Positions 45,185 to 54,138 are shown, counted from the first letter of the stretch. The stretch is 64,000 nt of DNA from Paracoccaceae bacterium (GCA_026706985.1 JAPOXR010000061.1:1-64000); one strand, 5' to 3'. The notes: a model not told the origin generated them from the letters alone. Made by a program: numbers and translations.

Positions 45185-46219
45185 ATGACTATGCAGCGGA
45201 AATCTCAAATGGCTCTCGACATCGCCGAGATTCCGGAAGTCGCAAGGCACCAGATTTCGGAGGGACTCGATTTCTATTTTGAAGAAGGCACTCGAATCGC
45301 GGAGCTTGCTCCGCCAGTCATCGTAACCTGTGCCCGCGGCACGTCCCACTGCGCCGCCACGTATTTCAAGTATCTCGTGGAAACCGGGCTTGGCTTGCCG
45401 GTTGCGTCAATTGGCCCGTCCATATCATCCGTCTACGGTGCAAGAATGCGTCTTCCCGGCAGTGTCTGCATTACGGTATCGCAATCCGGGGCGAGTCCCG
45501 ACCTGGTTGCAATGCAGGCCTGTGCGATTGCGGGCGGCGCCAAATCCCTTGCCGTCGTGAACCAGACGGAGTCCCCAGTTGCAAGAGATGCGGAAAGAGC
45601 CATCCCAATCCTTGCCGGCCCCGAACGGGCCGTGGCGGCAACCAAGACGTTCATTGCAAGCTTGATTGCGCTTTGTGGCTTGTATGCAGGAATGTCCGGC
45701 TCCCGCGAACTGGCTGAATCCCTGCAACAACTGCCGGATGCGCTTGCCAAGACCTGGGACAGCGATTGGTCATCCGCCTTTGACCAGTTCGCCGGTGTCG
45801 GCCATCTTTTTGTAATCAGCCGTGGCGTGGGCCTTGCCATTGCACAGGAGGCCGCCTTGAAGCTCAAGGAGATGTGCGGTGTGCATGCCGAAGGCATAAG
45901 TTCTGCGGAAATACTGCATGGCCCGGTCGCGCTCGCAGACGACGGGATGCCAGTATTGGCGTTTGTTCCGGATGATGCCGGGCAACGTGCTGTGCTTGAA
46001 TCCGTGCAAATTTTGGAGCAAGGCGGAGCATCCGTGATCTGCGTTGGAAATGGGTTGGAGAGATCACCTTTTCTGCCTGTGCCACAATCTTCTCATCCAG
46101 CATTCACGCCCATATGTCAGATTGCCTGCTTCTACGGATTTGCGGAAGCGCTCGCCGGTCGTCTCGGTGCGAATCCCGACACGCATCATCGGCTTTCCAA
46201 GGTTACAAGGACGATCTAA
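45185..46219 (+). CDS. SIS-domain aminosugar-phosphate isomerase/deaminase (GlmS-C/NagB-II-like)
   Basis: A 344-residue protein with two SIS domains, as in the isomerase half of GlmS and in NagB-II deaminases. ARGTSHCAATYFKYLVE and CITVSQSGASPDLVAM bind the sugar phosphate in the first domain; ERAVAATKTFIASL and GLAIAQEAALKLKEMCGVHAEGISSAEILHGPVAL carry the catalytic glutamate/lysine region and linker. It probably converts glucosamine 6-phosphate (or a related Amadori-type phosphate, as FrlB/FraB do) to fructose 6-phosphate with release of amine. It is last in the ROK operon. No nagA-type deacetylase gene was seen nearby. Confidence 0.88.
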   Translation: MTMQRKSQMALDIAEIPEVARHQISEGLDFYFEEGTRIAELAPPVIVTCARGTSHCAATYFKYLVETGLGLPVASIGPSISSVYGARMRLPGSVCITVSQSGASPDLVAMQACAIAGGAKSLAVVNQTESPVARDAERAIPILAGPERAVAATKTFIASLIALCGLYAGMSGSRELAESLQQLPDALAKTWDSDWSSAFDQFAGVGHLFVISRGVGLAIAQEAALKLKEMCGVHAEGISSAEILHGPVALADDGMPVLAFVPDDAGQRAVLESVQILEQGGASVICVGNGLERSPFLPVPQSSHPAFTPICQIACFYGFAEALAGRLGANPDTHHRLSKVTRTI

Positions 46220-46525
46220 TGCTCCGTCCAAGAATATTCGCATCAACTTTGATCTGTTGTTTCAGGCGTCAGATCGTCCGGGATTCCTCAGGACTGCGGG
46301 AAAGGGGCGTCAGGTCGGTGGCGTTGATCGGGGGATTCACACCAGTGGGATTGCCTGGCTGGCATTTGCGAGTCCGCGGAGCAACTGACCCGCCGCTCAT
46401 ATGTGTGTGAGCAGGTACACGGTATTGCCAATGGATTGCTAATTGAATAGCAGGCAACGGTTTCATTCCGCGGCCTCCGAAATCAGCTTTGATGCCGCCA
46501 AGACAGTCGAGCGGACCAAATTGTC
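46220..46525. other. 306-bp intergenic region with repeat copy
   Basis: No gene is supported. It contains the R4 repeat (46387-46420) and separates the catabolic island from the core run beginning with the M48 protease. No terminator of standard form was seen. Confidence 0.4.
46387..46420 (+). repeat. dispersed repeat copy R4 (partial, divergent)
   Basis: Resembles the right part of R2: CTCATATGTGTGTGAGCAGG against CTCATATGTAGTGAGCAGC, then AGGTAC in R2, aligned with a three-base gap. It marks the right edge of the catabolic island. Confidence 0.45.
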
Positions 46526-47275
46526 ATGAAAATTCCGTGCCGGATTTGCACCCTGTCGGCGGTTATCCTGTTGTCGGTCGGTGCCGGATGCGATGTGCAG
46601 CAGGTTCCGGTCTCCACAGAACGGGGATTGCAGAATGCGGTTCTGACGGAGGCGCAGGTTAATCAGGCGATCGCAGTGATTGCGGATGTGGAAGAGGTGG
46701 CTGAGATTTACTGTGTCGAAATGCTTCCCGGACAGGACTGTGATTTTGTCACATATGTCGCCGGTTATGATGACAATACCGTCAATGCGTATCAAGTCCG
46801 TGGCGAGCCGACGATCATCTTCACCCGGCCATTGCTGGCGGAATTTCAAAACAGGCACGAGATCGCCTTTGTCTACGGCCACGAAGCGGCGCACTACATC
46901 CTGCGGCATGGCGCGAAACGCGCTGCCAGAGAAACGATCGGCGGGCTGATTCTCGGCGGGTTGGCCTACAGCCAGACCTCGGGAGCACAGAACAGCGGCC
47001 AGGTGGCCATGGAATGGGCGGGGATCGGCTCGCAGGTGGGTGGGCGGATTTATTCACCCGAGGAAGAATTGGAGGCCGATCGGTTGGGTGCTGAATTGGC
47101 GATGCAGGCCGGCTATGATCCGGCTGTCGGTGTGCTGTTATTCGCACGGTTTACGGATGGCACTTCCTTCGAGGTGTTGCCCACACATCCGCCGCATCAT
47201 CAACGCATCACCGCCGTACAGACGCATGTGGATACGCTGGATGCCGCGTTCAGCGATCCGGATACGCAATATTAA
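46526..47275 (+). CDS. M48-family metallopeptidase, exported
   Basis: A 249-residue Oma1/BepA-like M48 peptidase. A hydrophobic leader (ICTLSAVILLSVGAG) ends at C22, suggesting a lipoprotein, though the -3 residue is G rather than the usual L or V. The zinc motif HEAAH is at 119-123 (FVYGHEAAHYILRHG), and the third ligand is in PEEELEADRLGAELAM. HPPHHQRI near the C terminus is typical of the family. It probably takes part in outer-membrane or periplasmic protein quality control. There is no clear ribosome site. purA follows after 54 bases. Confidence 0.85.
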   Translation: MKIPCRICTLSAVILLSVGAGCDVQQVPVSTERGLQNAVLTEAQVNQAIAVIADVEEVAEIYCVEMLPGQDCDFVTYVAGYDDNTVNAYQVRGEPTIIFTRPLLAEFQNRHEIAFVYGHEAAHYILRHGAKRAARETIGGLILGGLAYSQTSGAQNSGQVAMEWAGIGSQVGGRIYSPEEELEADRLGAELAMQAGYDPAVGVLLFARFTDGTSFEVLPTHPPHHQRITAVQTHVDTLDAAFSDPDTQY

Positions 47276-47329
47276 CCGCGCCGGATATTATCATTCAGTT
47301 TCATGATTGGAGATGCATCAGGAGCAGAA

Positions 47330-48622
47330 ATGAACATCACGGTCGCAGGAATTCAGTGGGGCGACGAGGGCAAGGGCAAAATCGTCGACTGGCTCTGCGG
47401 ACGTTTTGATGTGGTTGTCCGTTTCCAGGGTGGAAACAATGCCGGCCATACGCTGGTTGCGGGTGATGAGACCTACAAGCTTTCAAATATTCCATCGGGA
47501 ATTCTGCACCGCGGCAAGCTGAATGTCATCGGCGGCGGCACGGTGCTGGACCCGGTGTCCCTGCGGAAAGAGGTCCGGGCACTGCGGGACAGGGGGGTTG
47601 CTGTGTCGCCGGAAAACCTGGCAATCGCGGACAATGTGCCCTTGCTGCTCTCCGTGCATCGAGAACTCGACAGGCTCCGCGAGACGGCGGCGGGAAAAGG
47701 GAAAATCGGCACGACGCTTCGGGGCATCGGTCCCGCTTATGAAGACAAGATCGGCAGACGGGCAATCCGCCTTTGCGATCTCAGCGACCCGGAGGGGATT
47801 CCGGTACGGGTCGACACGCTGCTGCGGCATCACAATGCGCTGCGCAGGGGTATGGGTGCGCCTCTGATCGGTGACGCTGCGATTTGCGACGAAATTCTGC
47901 AGGTTGCTGATTGGATTCTTCCCTTTGCCCAGCCGGTGTGGAAACTCCTGCACAACCGCCAGGAAAAGGGCGAGAGAATTCTGTTCGAAGGTGCACAGGG
48001 CGCGCTTCTGGATATTGACCATGGAACCTATCCTTTTGTCACCTCATCCTCGACGCTGCCCGGCGGAATTGCCACCGGTGCCGGCGTTGGCCCTGACCGC
48101 GCCGGCCATGTGCTGGGCGTTTGCAAAGCCTACACGACACGCGTCGGCGCAGGACCGTTTCCAACCGAATTATTCGATACGGCCGGTCAGCGGATTGCAT
48201 CGCGTGGCGCCGAAAAGGGAACCGTAACCGGAAGGAACCGGCGTTGTGGATGGTTTGATGCGGCTTTGGTGCGGCAGATCTGCACGATCTCCGGCGTCGA
48301 CAGCCTGGCCCTGACAAAGATTGATGTGCTCGACGGCATGGATGAAATCAAGATCTGTGTCGGCTACCGGCTGGGGAGTCGGAGACTGGACCATATGCCG
48401 CCGTCAACCACGGACCAGCAACGGCTCGAACCGATCTGGGAGAGCGTTCCGGGCTGGCAGGAGGCCACAGAGGGTGTGCGTGAGATTGGCGGCCTTCCCG
48501 CAGGTGCCTTGAATTATATCCGACGGCTACAGGATATCACCGGTGTTCCGATTGACATTCTATCCACCTCGGCACGGCGGGAGGATATCGTGCTGATCAA
48601 CCAAGACTGGAAACTGCGGTGA
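47330..48622 (+). CDS. purA: adenylosuccinate synthetase
   Basis: First committed step from IMP to AMP, GTP-dependent; 430 residues, full length. The N-terminal GIQWGDEGKGKIVDWL is the GTP-binding signature with the catalytic aspartate; FQGGNNAGHTLV holds the catalytic histidine, GTTLRGIGPAYEDKIGRRAIR binds IMP, and the C-terminal ALTKIDVLDGMDEIKICVGY and STSARREDIVL complete the family. The ATG has AGGAGCAG upstream. It overlaps the DUF2842 gene by four bases. Confidence 0.96.
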   Translation: MNITVAGIQWGDEGKGKIVDWLCGRFDVVVRFQGGNNAGHTLVAGDETYKLSNIPSGILHRGKLNVIGGGTVLDPVSLRKEVRALRDRGVAVSPENLAIADNVPLLLSVHRELDRLRETAAGKGKIGTTLRGIGPAYEDKIGRRAIRLCDLSDPEGIPVRVDTLLRHHNALRRGMGAPLIGDAAICDEILQVADWILPFAQPVWKLLHNRQEKGERILFEGAQGALLDIDHGTYPFVTSSSTLPGGIATGAGVGPDRAGHVLGVCKAYTTRVGAGPFPTELFDTAGQRIASRGAEKGTVTGRNRRCGWFDAALVRQICTISGVDSLALTKIDVLDGMDEIKICVGYRLGSRRLDHMPPSTTDQQRLEPIWESVPGWQEATEGVREIGGLPAGALNYIRRLQDITGVPIDILSTSARREDIVLINQDWKLR

Positions 48623-48852
48623 ATTTGTCACTCCGCGCGAAGCGCAGGATCTCCATCCTCCTGCTGTGCATCGGACTGCCCTGCTACATCATTGCCGCGG
48701 TCACAATATTGGGAATGATTGAAAGACCCCCGGTACTGGTTGAGTTCGGCGTGTATGCGTTGGCCGGGATTTTGTGGGCTTTGCCATTCAGGACCCTGTT
48801 CCGCGGAATTTGCACCGACGAAATGGAAGAGCAAAAATCCGGCGAGGCTTGA
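48619..48852 (+). CDS. DUF2842 small membrane protein
   Basis: A 77-residue protein with two hydrophobic helices (ISILLLCIGLPCYIIAAVTILG and VLVEFGVYALAGILWALPF) and a basic N terminus. This family is found almost only in alphaproteobacteria and often beside purA. The function is unknown. GTG start overlapping the purA stop by four bases, so it is translationally coupled. Confidence 0.83.
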   Translation: MNLSLRAKRRISILLLCIGLPCYIIAAVTILGMIERPPVLVEFGVYALAGILWALPFRTLFRGICTDEMEEQKSGEA

Positions 48853-48883
48853 GAACTCCGATTTTGGCAAATATCTTCCACCC

Positions 48884-49327
48884 ATGCTGAAGAATCTGCT
48901 TTCACTGCTCAACGAACCGGAACCCGAACCGCTCGGTGAGGAAGATTCGAAACTTGCCCTGGCAGTGCTGCTGGTGAGGGTGGGAAGATCGGATGATGAC
49001 TATGCCGATGTTGAAAAGCAGCGCACCGACCACATTCTGGCCCGACGCTTCGGATTGTCGCCGGAGCAAGCGGAAGCTCTGCGCCTTGAAGCCGAGTCCA
49101 TCGAGGGCGAAGTCGCCGATAATGTCAGTTTCACCCGCACCCTGAAGCGCGCGGTCCCAATCGAAGAGCGGGTCGGGCTGATTGAGGCTTTGTGGGAAAT
49201 CGTCTTGTCCGATGAACAGCGCGACTACACGGAAGACGGCTATCTGCGACTTGTCTGCCGCCTGCTCGGCGTCAATGACCGCGATAGCGCGCTGGCACGC
49301 AGGAGGGTGGCAAGGAAGTTCAAGTGA
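48884..49327 (+). CDS. TerB-family protein
   Basis: A 147-residue all-helical protein of the tellurite-resistance TerB fold: ALAVLLVRVGRSDDDYADVEKQRTDHILARRFGLSPEQAEAL and ERVGLIEALWEIVLSDEQRDYTEDGYLRLVCRLLGV, the latter with the acidic pattern of TerB repeats. In spite of the family name, such single TerB genes are common in alphaproteobacteria with no known tellurite role. The start at 48884 leaves 31 bases after DUF2842. The stop overlaps the following GTG start. Confidence 0.82.
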   Translation: MLKNLLSLLNEPEPEPLGEEDSKLALAVLLVRVGRSDDDYADVEKQRTDHILARRFGLSPEQAEALRLEAESIEGEVADNVSFTRTLKRAVPIEERVGLIEALWEIVLSDEQRDYTEDGYLRLVCRLLGVNDRDSALARRRVARKFK

Positions 49328-50142
49328 TTGCCAGTCTGCCCATTTATTTTCGGCCGGAATTATCCGCCGTGTATGAGAAATTCTGGCAGACTATGCGCCG
49401 CCGGCTTCGCCGGTCAGGCATTGAAGCCCCCGACTCGCTTTCCTATCCTGAGCGGCTGAATGAACATTGGCAGAATCCGGATCTCCTGTTTTCACAGACC
49501 TGCGGAATGCCGTTCCGAACCTATCTCAAAGGAAAGGTGCATTTGGTCGGCACACCGGATGCCGGACTGCCGGACTGCCAAGCGGGGCATTATTGCAGCC
49601 TATTCGTGGTCCATTCCGGCGATGCGCGCCGCCACCTTAAGGATTTTGCCGCCGCTGCATTCGCGTTCAACAGTGATGACTCACATTCCGGTTGGGCGGC
49701 GGCATTGTTTGAAACTGAAACAGCAGGCGTTGAATTCGGCAGCTTTCTCGAGACCGGAAGCCATTTGAGTTCATGCCATGCGATTGCCGAAGGTCAGGCG
49801 GAGATTGCCGCAATTGATGCTCATTCCTGGCGTCTTATCACTCGATTTGACGGGTTGAGCAGCCGCTTGCGGACAATTGGAAGCACCGCCGCATCGCCGT
49901 CACCGCCCTTCATCACCGCAAGGGCGGAACTCGTGGATGCATTGTGCTCTGCGGTGATTTCGGCAAACCGGCATATGAATTCCCGGGAGCGGATGGCGAT
50001 GGGTTTTCTGCAACTCCTACACATACCCGCCGCCCACTATTTCTCGGTTCCCGAACCCAGCCCGACAGCAGCGCATAGCGGTCGGCGGATGCGGAAGGTC
50101 TGTAAACAGCCGCAATGTCGGCAAGCAACGGAGTTCGAATGA
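49324..50142 (+). CDS. PhnD-like binding-protein-fold protein without signal peptide
   Basis: A 272-residue protein matching the phosphonate-binding PhnD family: LNEHWQNPDLLFSQTCGMPFRTYLKGKVHLVGTPDAGLPDCQAGHYCSLFVV in the first lobe, then RHLKDFAAAAFAFNSDDSHSGWAAAL and AIDAHSWRLITRF. Unlike transport PhnD it has no export signal and no permease or ATPase gene nearby, so it is probably cytoplasmic or regulatory. The GTG start overlaps the TerB stop (GTGA). The C-terminal 30 residues are basic and low in structure. Confidence 0.78.
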   Translation: MIASLPIYFRPELSAVYEKFWQTMRRRLRRSGIEAPDSLSYPERLNEHWQNPDLLFSQTCGMPFRTYLKGKVHLVGTPDAGLPDCQAGHYCSLFVVHSGDARRHLKDFAAAAFAFNSDDSHSGWAAALFETETAGVEFGSFLETGSHLSSCHAIAEGQAEIAAIDAHSWRLITRFDGLSSRLRTIGSTAASPSPPFITARAELVDALCSAVISANRHMNSRERMAMGFLQLLHIPAAHYFSVPEPSPTAAHSGRRMRKVCKQPQCRQATEFE

Positions 50143-50831
50143 AAATCGGAATTCTGCAAACCGGGCATGTCGCCACTGAACTCGCGCAGGAGCACGGGGA
50201 ATACAGCGATATGTTTCAACGCTTCCTTGCCGGGCACGGCTTTGCATTCCAGGTCTGGAATGTGGTTGACGATGAGTTTCCCGAGGCACCGGACATCGCC
50301 GGTGGCTGGCTGATCACCGGCTCCAGATTTTCAGTCAATGATGATTTTCCCTGGATCCGCAGGTTGGAGGAGTTTCTCCGCCGCTGTTACGCCGAAACCG
50401 TGCCCATCGTGGGAATTTGTTTTGGCCACCAAATTCTCGCATCAGCACTTGGCGGAAAGGTCGAACAAGCGTCACAGGGATGGGGTGTCGGGCGTCACCG
50501 TTACGAAACCCCGGAAGGTCCGCTGAATTTGAATGCCTGGCACCAGGATCAGGTGATCGTTCCGCCTGCCGGCGCTGAAATCATTGGATCCTCCCGGTTC
50601 TGCCGTTACGCAATGCTTTCCTACGGACCACATGGCCTTTCCTTTCAGCCGCATCCGGAATTCGACGCCGGGTTTCTTTCCGGTCTGATTGAGGTGCGTG
50701 GAGTTGGCCTGGTTCCCGCCGAGCGGCTGAGCCGCGCCCGCGACGATCTCGGCAAAGACACAGATTCGGAAAGAGTCGCCGACCGGATTGCCTCTTTCTT
50801 CCATACCGCTGGGCAGAAAAACTGCGAGTGA
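50139..50831 (+). CDS. class I glutamine amidotransferase
   Basis: A 230-residue stand-alone GATase1 protein. The nucleophile elbow is VPIVGICFGHQILASALGG, and the catalytic histidine and glutamate are in LSFQPHPEFDAGF. WLITGSRFSVNDDFPWIRRLEEFLR is typical of the YfeJ/GMP-synthase-like group. A partner synthetase is not visible, so it may hydrolyse gamma-glutamyl compounds (for example glutamyl-polyamines). The ATG at 50139 overlaps the upstream stop, with CGGAG before it. Last in the purA-led run. Confidence 0.85.
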   Translation: MKIGILQTGHVATELAQEHGEYSDMFQRFLAGHGFAFQVWNVVDDEFPEAPDIAGGWLITGSRFSVNDDFPWIRRLEEFLRRCYAETVPIVGICFGHQILASALGGKVEQASQGWGVGRHRYETPEGPLNLNAWHQDQVIVPPAGAEIIGSSRFCRYAMLSYGPHGLSFQPHPEFDAGFLSGLIEVRGVGLVPAERLSRARDDLGKDTDSERVADRIASFFHTAGQKNCE

Positions 50832-51075
50832 TGCCTCTATGCCATAATGCGCGGGTGTTGCCTGTCGATACCGCGGGACAGCTGAAGAACGGCATTGACG
50901 CGCTTCGGAGCCCTGCGGCCCCCGCACGGTATTGGAGAACTCTGCCAAACGCTCGCATCGGAACTCCGGAAAATCATAGATGATGTCCCGGCCTCAATGC
51001 CGAATAGCCGAGACAGGAACACGCCGATCACAATACCCGGGGGGCCGGTGATCGTGTCGACGATGACTCAGTGGT
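50832..51075. other. 244-bp gap between convergent genes
   Basis: No gene is supported. A 64-codon minus-strand frame (50837-51031) ends in a basic tail but has no recognisable family or ribosome site. No clear bidirectional terminator was seen. Confidence 0.35.
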
Positions 51076-52146
51076 TCACGCGTCACTTATTGGGAAAGAC
51101 AGTCGACCCGGAATGCGCGCTTTGTTGAATTCACGCAATCGGGCAAAGACATCCACGCCCAACTGCCGATAGGTGTCGAGCAAGTCGACCATTACCCAGT
51201 TTTCACGGATTCTGCCGTTCTCAATCCGCCAGAAATCCAAGGACTTCATGATGATGCGTTTGCCGGTCGGCGCGATGCCCATCCAGCCGTCATCGGAGAT
51301 CGTCTGGATCATGTTCGGCCAGCCGGTTACAGCCGCGTAATCGCCGTCGCCGAAGAAATGGTAGATGATCTCGTCCATATATTGCCCGCGGTCCGGCATG
51401 GCGTTCAGAAACGGGATCTGGTGCCAGTTACGAAAACCGGCGATGCCGCGCGTTGTGCCAATGCCGGCGGGTCCGTACCAGTTGAAGCGATCGCTCCAGA
51501 AACGCGACATTTCCATCACTTCAGGTCCGCCCTGCACAGGGTGCCTTTTCATGTATAGAAGCATGGTGACGATATGATCGCGGGAGGCATTCGCGCGCGC
51601 CTCATCCCAGGGCCCGGGTGCAATGCCGTCATTCGTGGCCGGACCGGGGATACAGAATTCCAGCCCCAGTGACGGGGCCATGGGCCATGCGTTTGCCTGT
51701 ATCATGACTTCGGGGATGTCCCATAGCGTTTGGATTTCGACCACGCGGCCCATTTCGAGCCTGTAGAACTCGTGAAACCGCATGTGTGTCAGGTGCCCCG
51801 TCGGCGGAATATCAAGCCAAGGCCCGATGAATGTTCCAACGTAATGGCCGCCACATCCGATCCAGTCGCCGCCATGTTCAGTTTTTCCGCCAACCACAAT
51901 CCAATCCCGGCGTTCCAGATCCGGCATGGCATCAAGAAGCGGGGCATAGCAGGTGTCGTAAAAGTCGTCCGGACCGGTCAAATCGCCGAATGGATGTGGC
52001 ATATGGACGACTGCATCCGCGGCTAAAATTTCTGCGAGTACGGCACGGACGCCGCCTTCATCGAAATCGGTCATCGCGGCGCGAAGCTTCGCGATAATCG
52101 CTTTGTTCGCAGTGTGGACGTCGTTAATGGCACCGGTCTCCAACAT
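51076..52146 (-). CDS. SnoaL/NTF2-like tandem-domain protein
   Basis: A 356-residue protein of two SnoaL-like (polyketide-cyclase, ester-cyclase type) alpha+beta barrels. The first covers ILAADAVVHMPHPFGDLTGPDDFYDTCYAPLLDAMPDLERRDWIVVGG to WDIPEVMIQAN, the second MSRFWSDRFNWYGPAGIGTTRGIAGFRNWHQIPFLNAMPDR to ENWVMVDLLDTYRQLG. Such proteins bind small hydrophobic or sugar-like ligands; some are enzymes acting by acid-base catalysis. As last gene of the ABC operon it may process the imported compound. Four bases separate it from the permease gene. Confidence 0.8.
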   Translation of the reverse strand: MLETGAINDVHTANKAIIAKLRAAMTDFDEGGVRAVLAEILAADAVVHMPHPFGDLTGPDDFYDTCYAPLLDAMPDLERRDWIVVGGKTEHGGDWIGCGGHYVGTFIGPWLDIPPTGHLTHMRFHEFYRLEMGRVVEIQTLWDIPEVMIQANAWPMAPSLGLEFCIPGPATNDGIAPGPWDEARANASRDHIVTMLLYMKRHPVQGGPEVMEMSRFWSDRFNWYGPAGIGTTRGIAGFRNWHQIPFLNAMPDRGQYMDEIIYHFFGDGDYAAVTGWPNMIQTISDDGWMGIAPTGKRIIMKSLDFWRIENGRIRENWVMVDLLDTYRQLGVDVFARLREFNKARIPGRLSFPISDA

Positions 52147-52150
52147 CTGG

Positions 52151-53032
52151 TTATCCCTTTACCGCTCCGGTCGTCAGTCCGCTGACAATTTGCCGCTGAA
52201 AGAAAAGAATGAGAACGAACAGCGGGGCCGTCGCTGATACCACTGCCGCCACGGCGTACATCACCTTGCCTTCGACTTGCGTGGTGCCAAGGAAGCTGTT
52301 GATGGCCGGGATGATAGTTTCGTTCTCTTCGCTGAGCAGCATCGCGGTCACGGCGAAGTCGTTGTATGCCAATAAGAAGCTGAAAAGCCCGGTGGTGATC
52401 ACGCCGGGCCACATAACCGGCACGATTACATGTCGGAAAGCCTGAAACCTCGTGCAACCATCGACCATGGCGCTTTCGTCCATATCCTTCGGGATGTTCA
52501 GAAAAAACGAATGCAGCATCCACAATGTGAATGGCTGGTTGATCGCGACCAAAACGATAATGGTTGTTGGTAAATGGCCCCAGATGTTCCACTCAAAGAA
52601 CGGTAACAAATAGCCCGAGACCAGCGTGATATGCGGCATCGCCCGAAAGACCAGCGCCGCCATCAGGATCCAGAAGGCATAGCGAAAGCCTGACCGCGCC
52701 AACGCATAGCCGCCCAGGGTTCCAAAGGTCAGCGAGATCACGACGGTAAAAAAAACAACAATCCCGGAATTGACCGCGTTTTTCCAGAATCCTTCGATGA
52801 CCCAGGCGCCATGGTATCCAGCGTCCGTGAACGCGCCGCCGGTTTCCTTTGCCGTGTTGGTCCCCCACAGGGCGTTTGTCCAATCAGCCTTCGAAAAGAA
52901 GTCGGCCTGAACCTTGAAACTGCCCCAGAACGTCCAGAGGAACGGGAAAGCGGCTATGAAAAGCCATAGCCCGACGAGACCGAAGGAAACGGCCATGCCA
53001 ACCGTCATGCGACTATGTGCCTGAGTTGCCAT
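52151..53032 (-). CDS. carbohydrate ABC transporter permease (MalG-type)
   Basis: A 293-residue permease. It has the N-terminal helix VGLWLFIAAFPFLWTFWGSF, further helices and the EAA-type loop PKDMDESAMVDGCTRFQAFRHVIVPVMWP, which departs from the usual EAA-x3-G by a serine (ESAMVDGC). It pairs with the MalF-type permease 10 bases upstream. Confidence 0.9.
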   Translation of the reverse strand: MATQAHSRMTVGMAVSFGLVGLWLFIAAFPFLWTFWGSFKVQADFFSKADWTNALWGTNTAKETGGAFTDAGYHGAWVIEGFWKNAVNSGIVVFFTVVISLTFGTLGGYALARSGFRYAFWILMAALVFRAMPHITLVSGYLLPFFEWNIWGHLPTTIIVLVAINQPFTLWMLHSFFLNIPKDMDESAMVDGCTRFQAFRHVIVPVMWPGVITTGLFSFLLAYNDFAVTAMLLSEENETIIPAINSFLGTTQVEGKVMYAVAAVVSATAPLFVLILFFQRQIVSGLTTGAVKG

Positions 53033-53042
53033 CGCCTCTGCC

Positions 53043-54074
53043 TCAGCGTGCTTTGAGGTTGAAGCCGCGCCAGGTGCGGATCAGCACCGGTGTCAGAAGA
53101 ATGGCCACACCAATGATCGTCAGGATTGAGGTCGACCCGGCAGACGCGTACAGCGGGTTGCCGCTTTCGCGCAGATCATTGTAAATGATCCAGCTCAGAG
53201 ATCTGGCGTGTGCCTCAGCCGAAAAACTGACAATCGGCTCAAAAACACGAAAGTTGTCCATCAAAAGCATCAGCGTGACAAAGGACACCAGCGGCATCAG
53301 GTGCGGAACGACCACGTAGATCGTCCGTTGCCATTTGCTGGCGCCATCAATTTGCGCGGCTTCCAACGTGACTGATGGGACCGTCTGAAGTCCGGCATAA
53401 AATGTGATGAAGCTGAACGGCAGCGTATGCCAGACGCCATAGACGATGAGCATCGTCCAAGTCAGCGCGGTGGATGCCTTCAGGCTCAAATTCGGATCAT
53501 TGAAAATATGCTGGATCGTTGCGCCAATCACGCCGTCGCCATCAACCATCCAGAAGAGTATCAGCGAGCCGACCAACGGGGTCACTAGGAAAGGCAGGAG
53601 CGAAACAAAAATGGATGGCCCCTTCATCAGCTTTGGCAGGCCATTGACACCAATCGCGATTGCCAGCCCAAGTATGAGCACCAGCGGAGTGACTACAGCT
53701 GTATAGGTCAGCGTGAATGTCAAAGCGCCGTAGAACGGAAGGTTGATCACCTCATCCCAAAAATCACCGAATGTTTCGGAAACGGCCCAGGCATCGCCAA
53801 TCTCGGCAATGGCAAGGTGCGAGCGGTTGAAATACGTGCCCAGGCCGTTGAACTGACCCAACGGGGCTTCTTCGCGCAGCTTCTCAGTTGCATCCAGATC
53901 AACCGCCGTTTCCTCTTTGCAGCCGAATGGCCCACAATTCTCAGAGACAACCAGAACCTGCTCGTGCTGCACGAAAAGTGACTGCACGAAGACCGATACG
54001 ATCGGTAACGCTATGAACAGGATCATCGCGGAAAGCGTGGGCAATATGAACCAGAAGAAGGTGCGGTGCTTCAC
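53043..54074 (-). CDS. carbohydrate ABC transporter permease (MalF-type)
   Basis: A 343-residue permease with a periplasmic insertion after the first helix (about 30-105, including VVSENCGPFGCKEETAVDLDATEKL with a cysteine pair) that is longer than usual. The EAA loop is TLEAAQIDGASKWQRTIYVVVPHLMP. The first helix is FFWFILPTLSAMILFIALPIVSV. It belongs to the transporter formed with the genes at 52151, 54159 and 55483. Confidence 0.91.
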   Translation of the reverse strand: MKHRTFFWFILPTLSAMILFIALPIVSVFVQSLFVQHEQVLVVSENCGPFGCKEETAVDLDATEKLREEAPLGQFNGLGTYFNRSHLAIAEIGDAWAVSETFGDFWDEVINLPFYGALTFTLTYTAVVTPLVLILGLAIAIGVNGLPKLMKGPSIFVSLLPFLVTPLVGSLILFWMVDGDGVIGATIQHIFNDPNLSLKASTALTWTMLIVYGVWHTLPFSFITFYAGLQTVPSVTLEAAQIDGASKWQRTIYVVVPHLMPLVSFVTLMLLMDNFRVFEPIVSFSAEAHARSLSWIIYNDLRESGNPLYASAGSTSILTIIGVAILLTPVLIRTWRGFNLKAR

Positions 54075-54107
54075 TGATTGCGTTCCAACATCAATCTATT
54101 GGCGAGT

Positions 54108-54138
54108 GTGAGGGGGAAAGATTGCAAGCCCCCCTCAC
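54108..54138 (-). promoter_or_regulatory. intercistronic hairpin after binding-protein gene
   Basis: Inverted repeat GTGAGGGGG / CCCCCTCAC (9 bp, 13-base loop) between the stop of the solute-binding gene and the start of the MalF-type permease. No U run follows. It is placed like the hairpins of the other two transport operons. Confidence 0.62.

Noticed and set aside
46463..46909. 148-codon minus-strand frame opposite the M48 protease, ending in a plausible STVLAASKLISEAAE
   Set aside because: It is fully antisense to a well-supported protease gene, has no ribosome site and matches no family.
50837..51031. 64-codon minus-strand frame in the gap after the GATase gene
   Set aside because: No recognisable motif, and it lies in a short gap between convergent genes; kept only as a remark in the gap entry.
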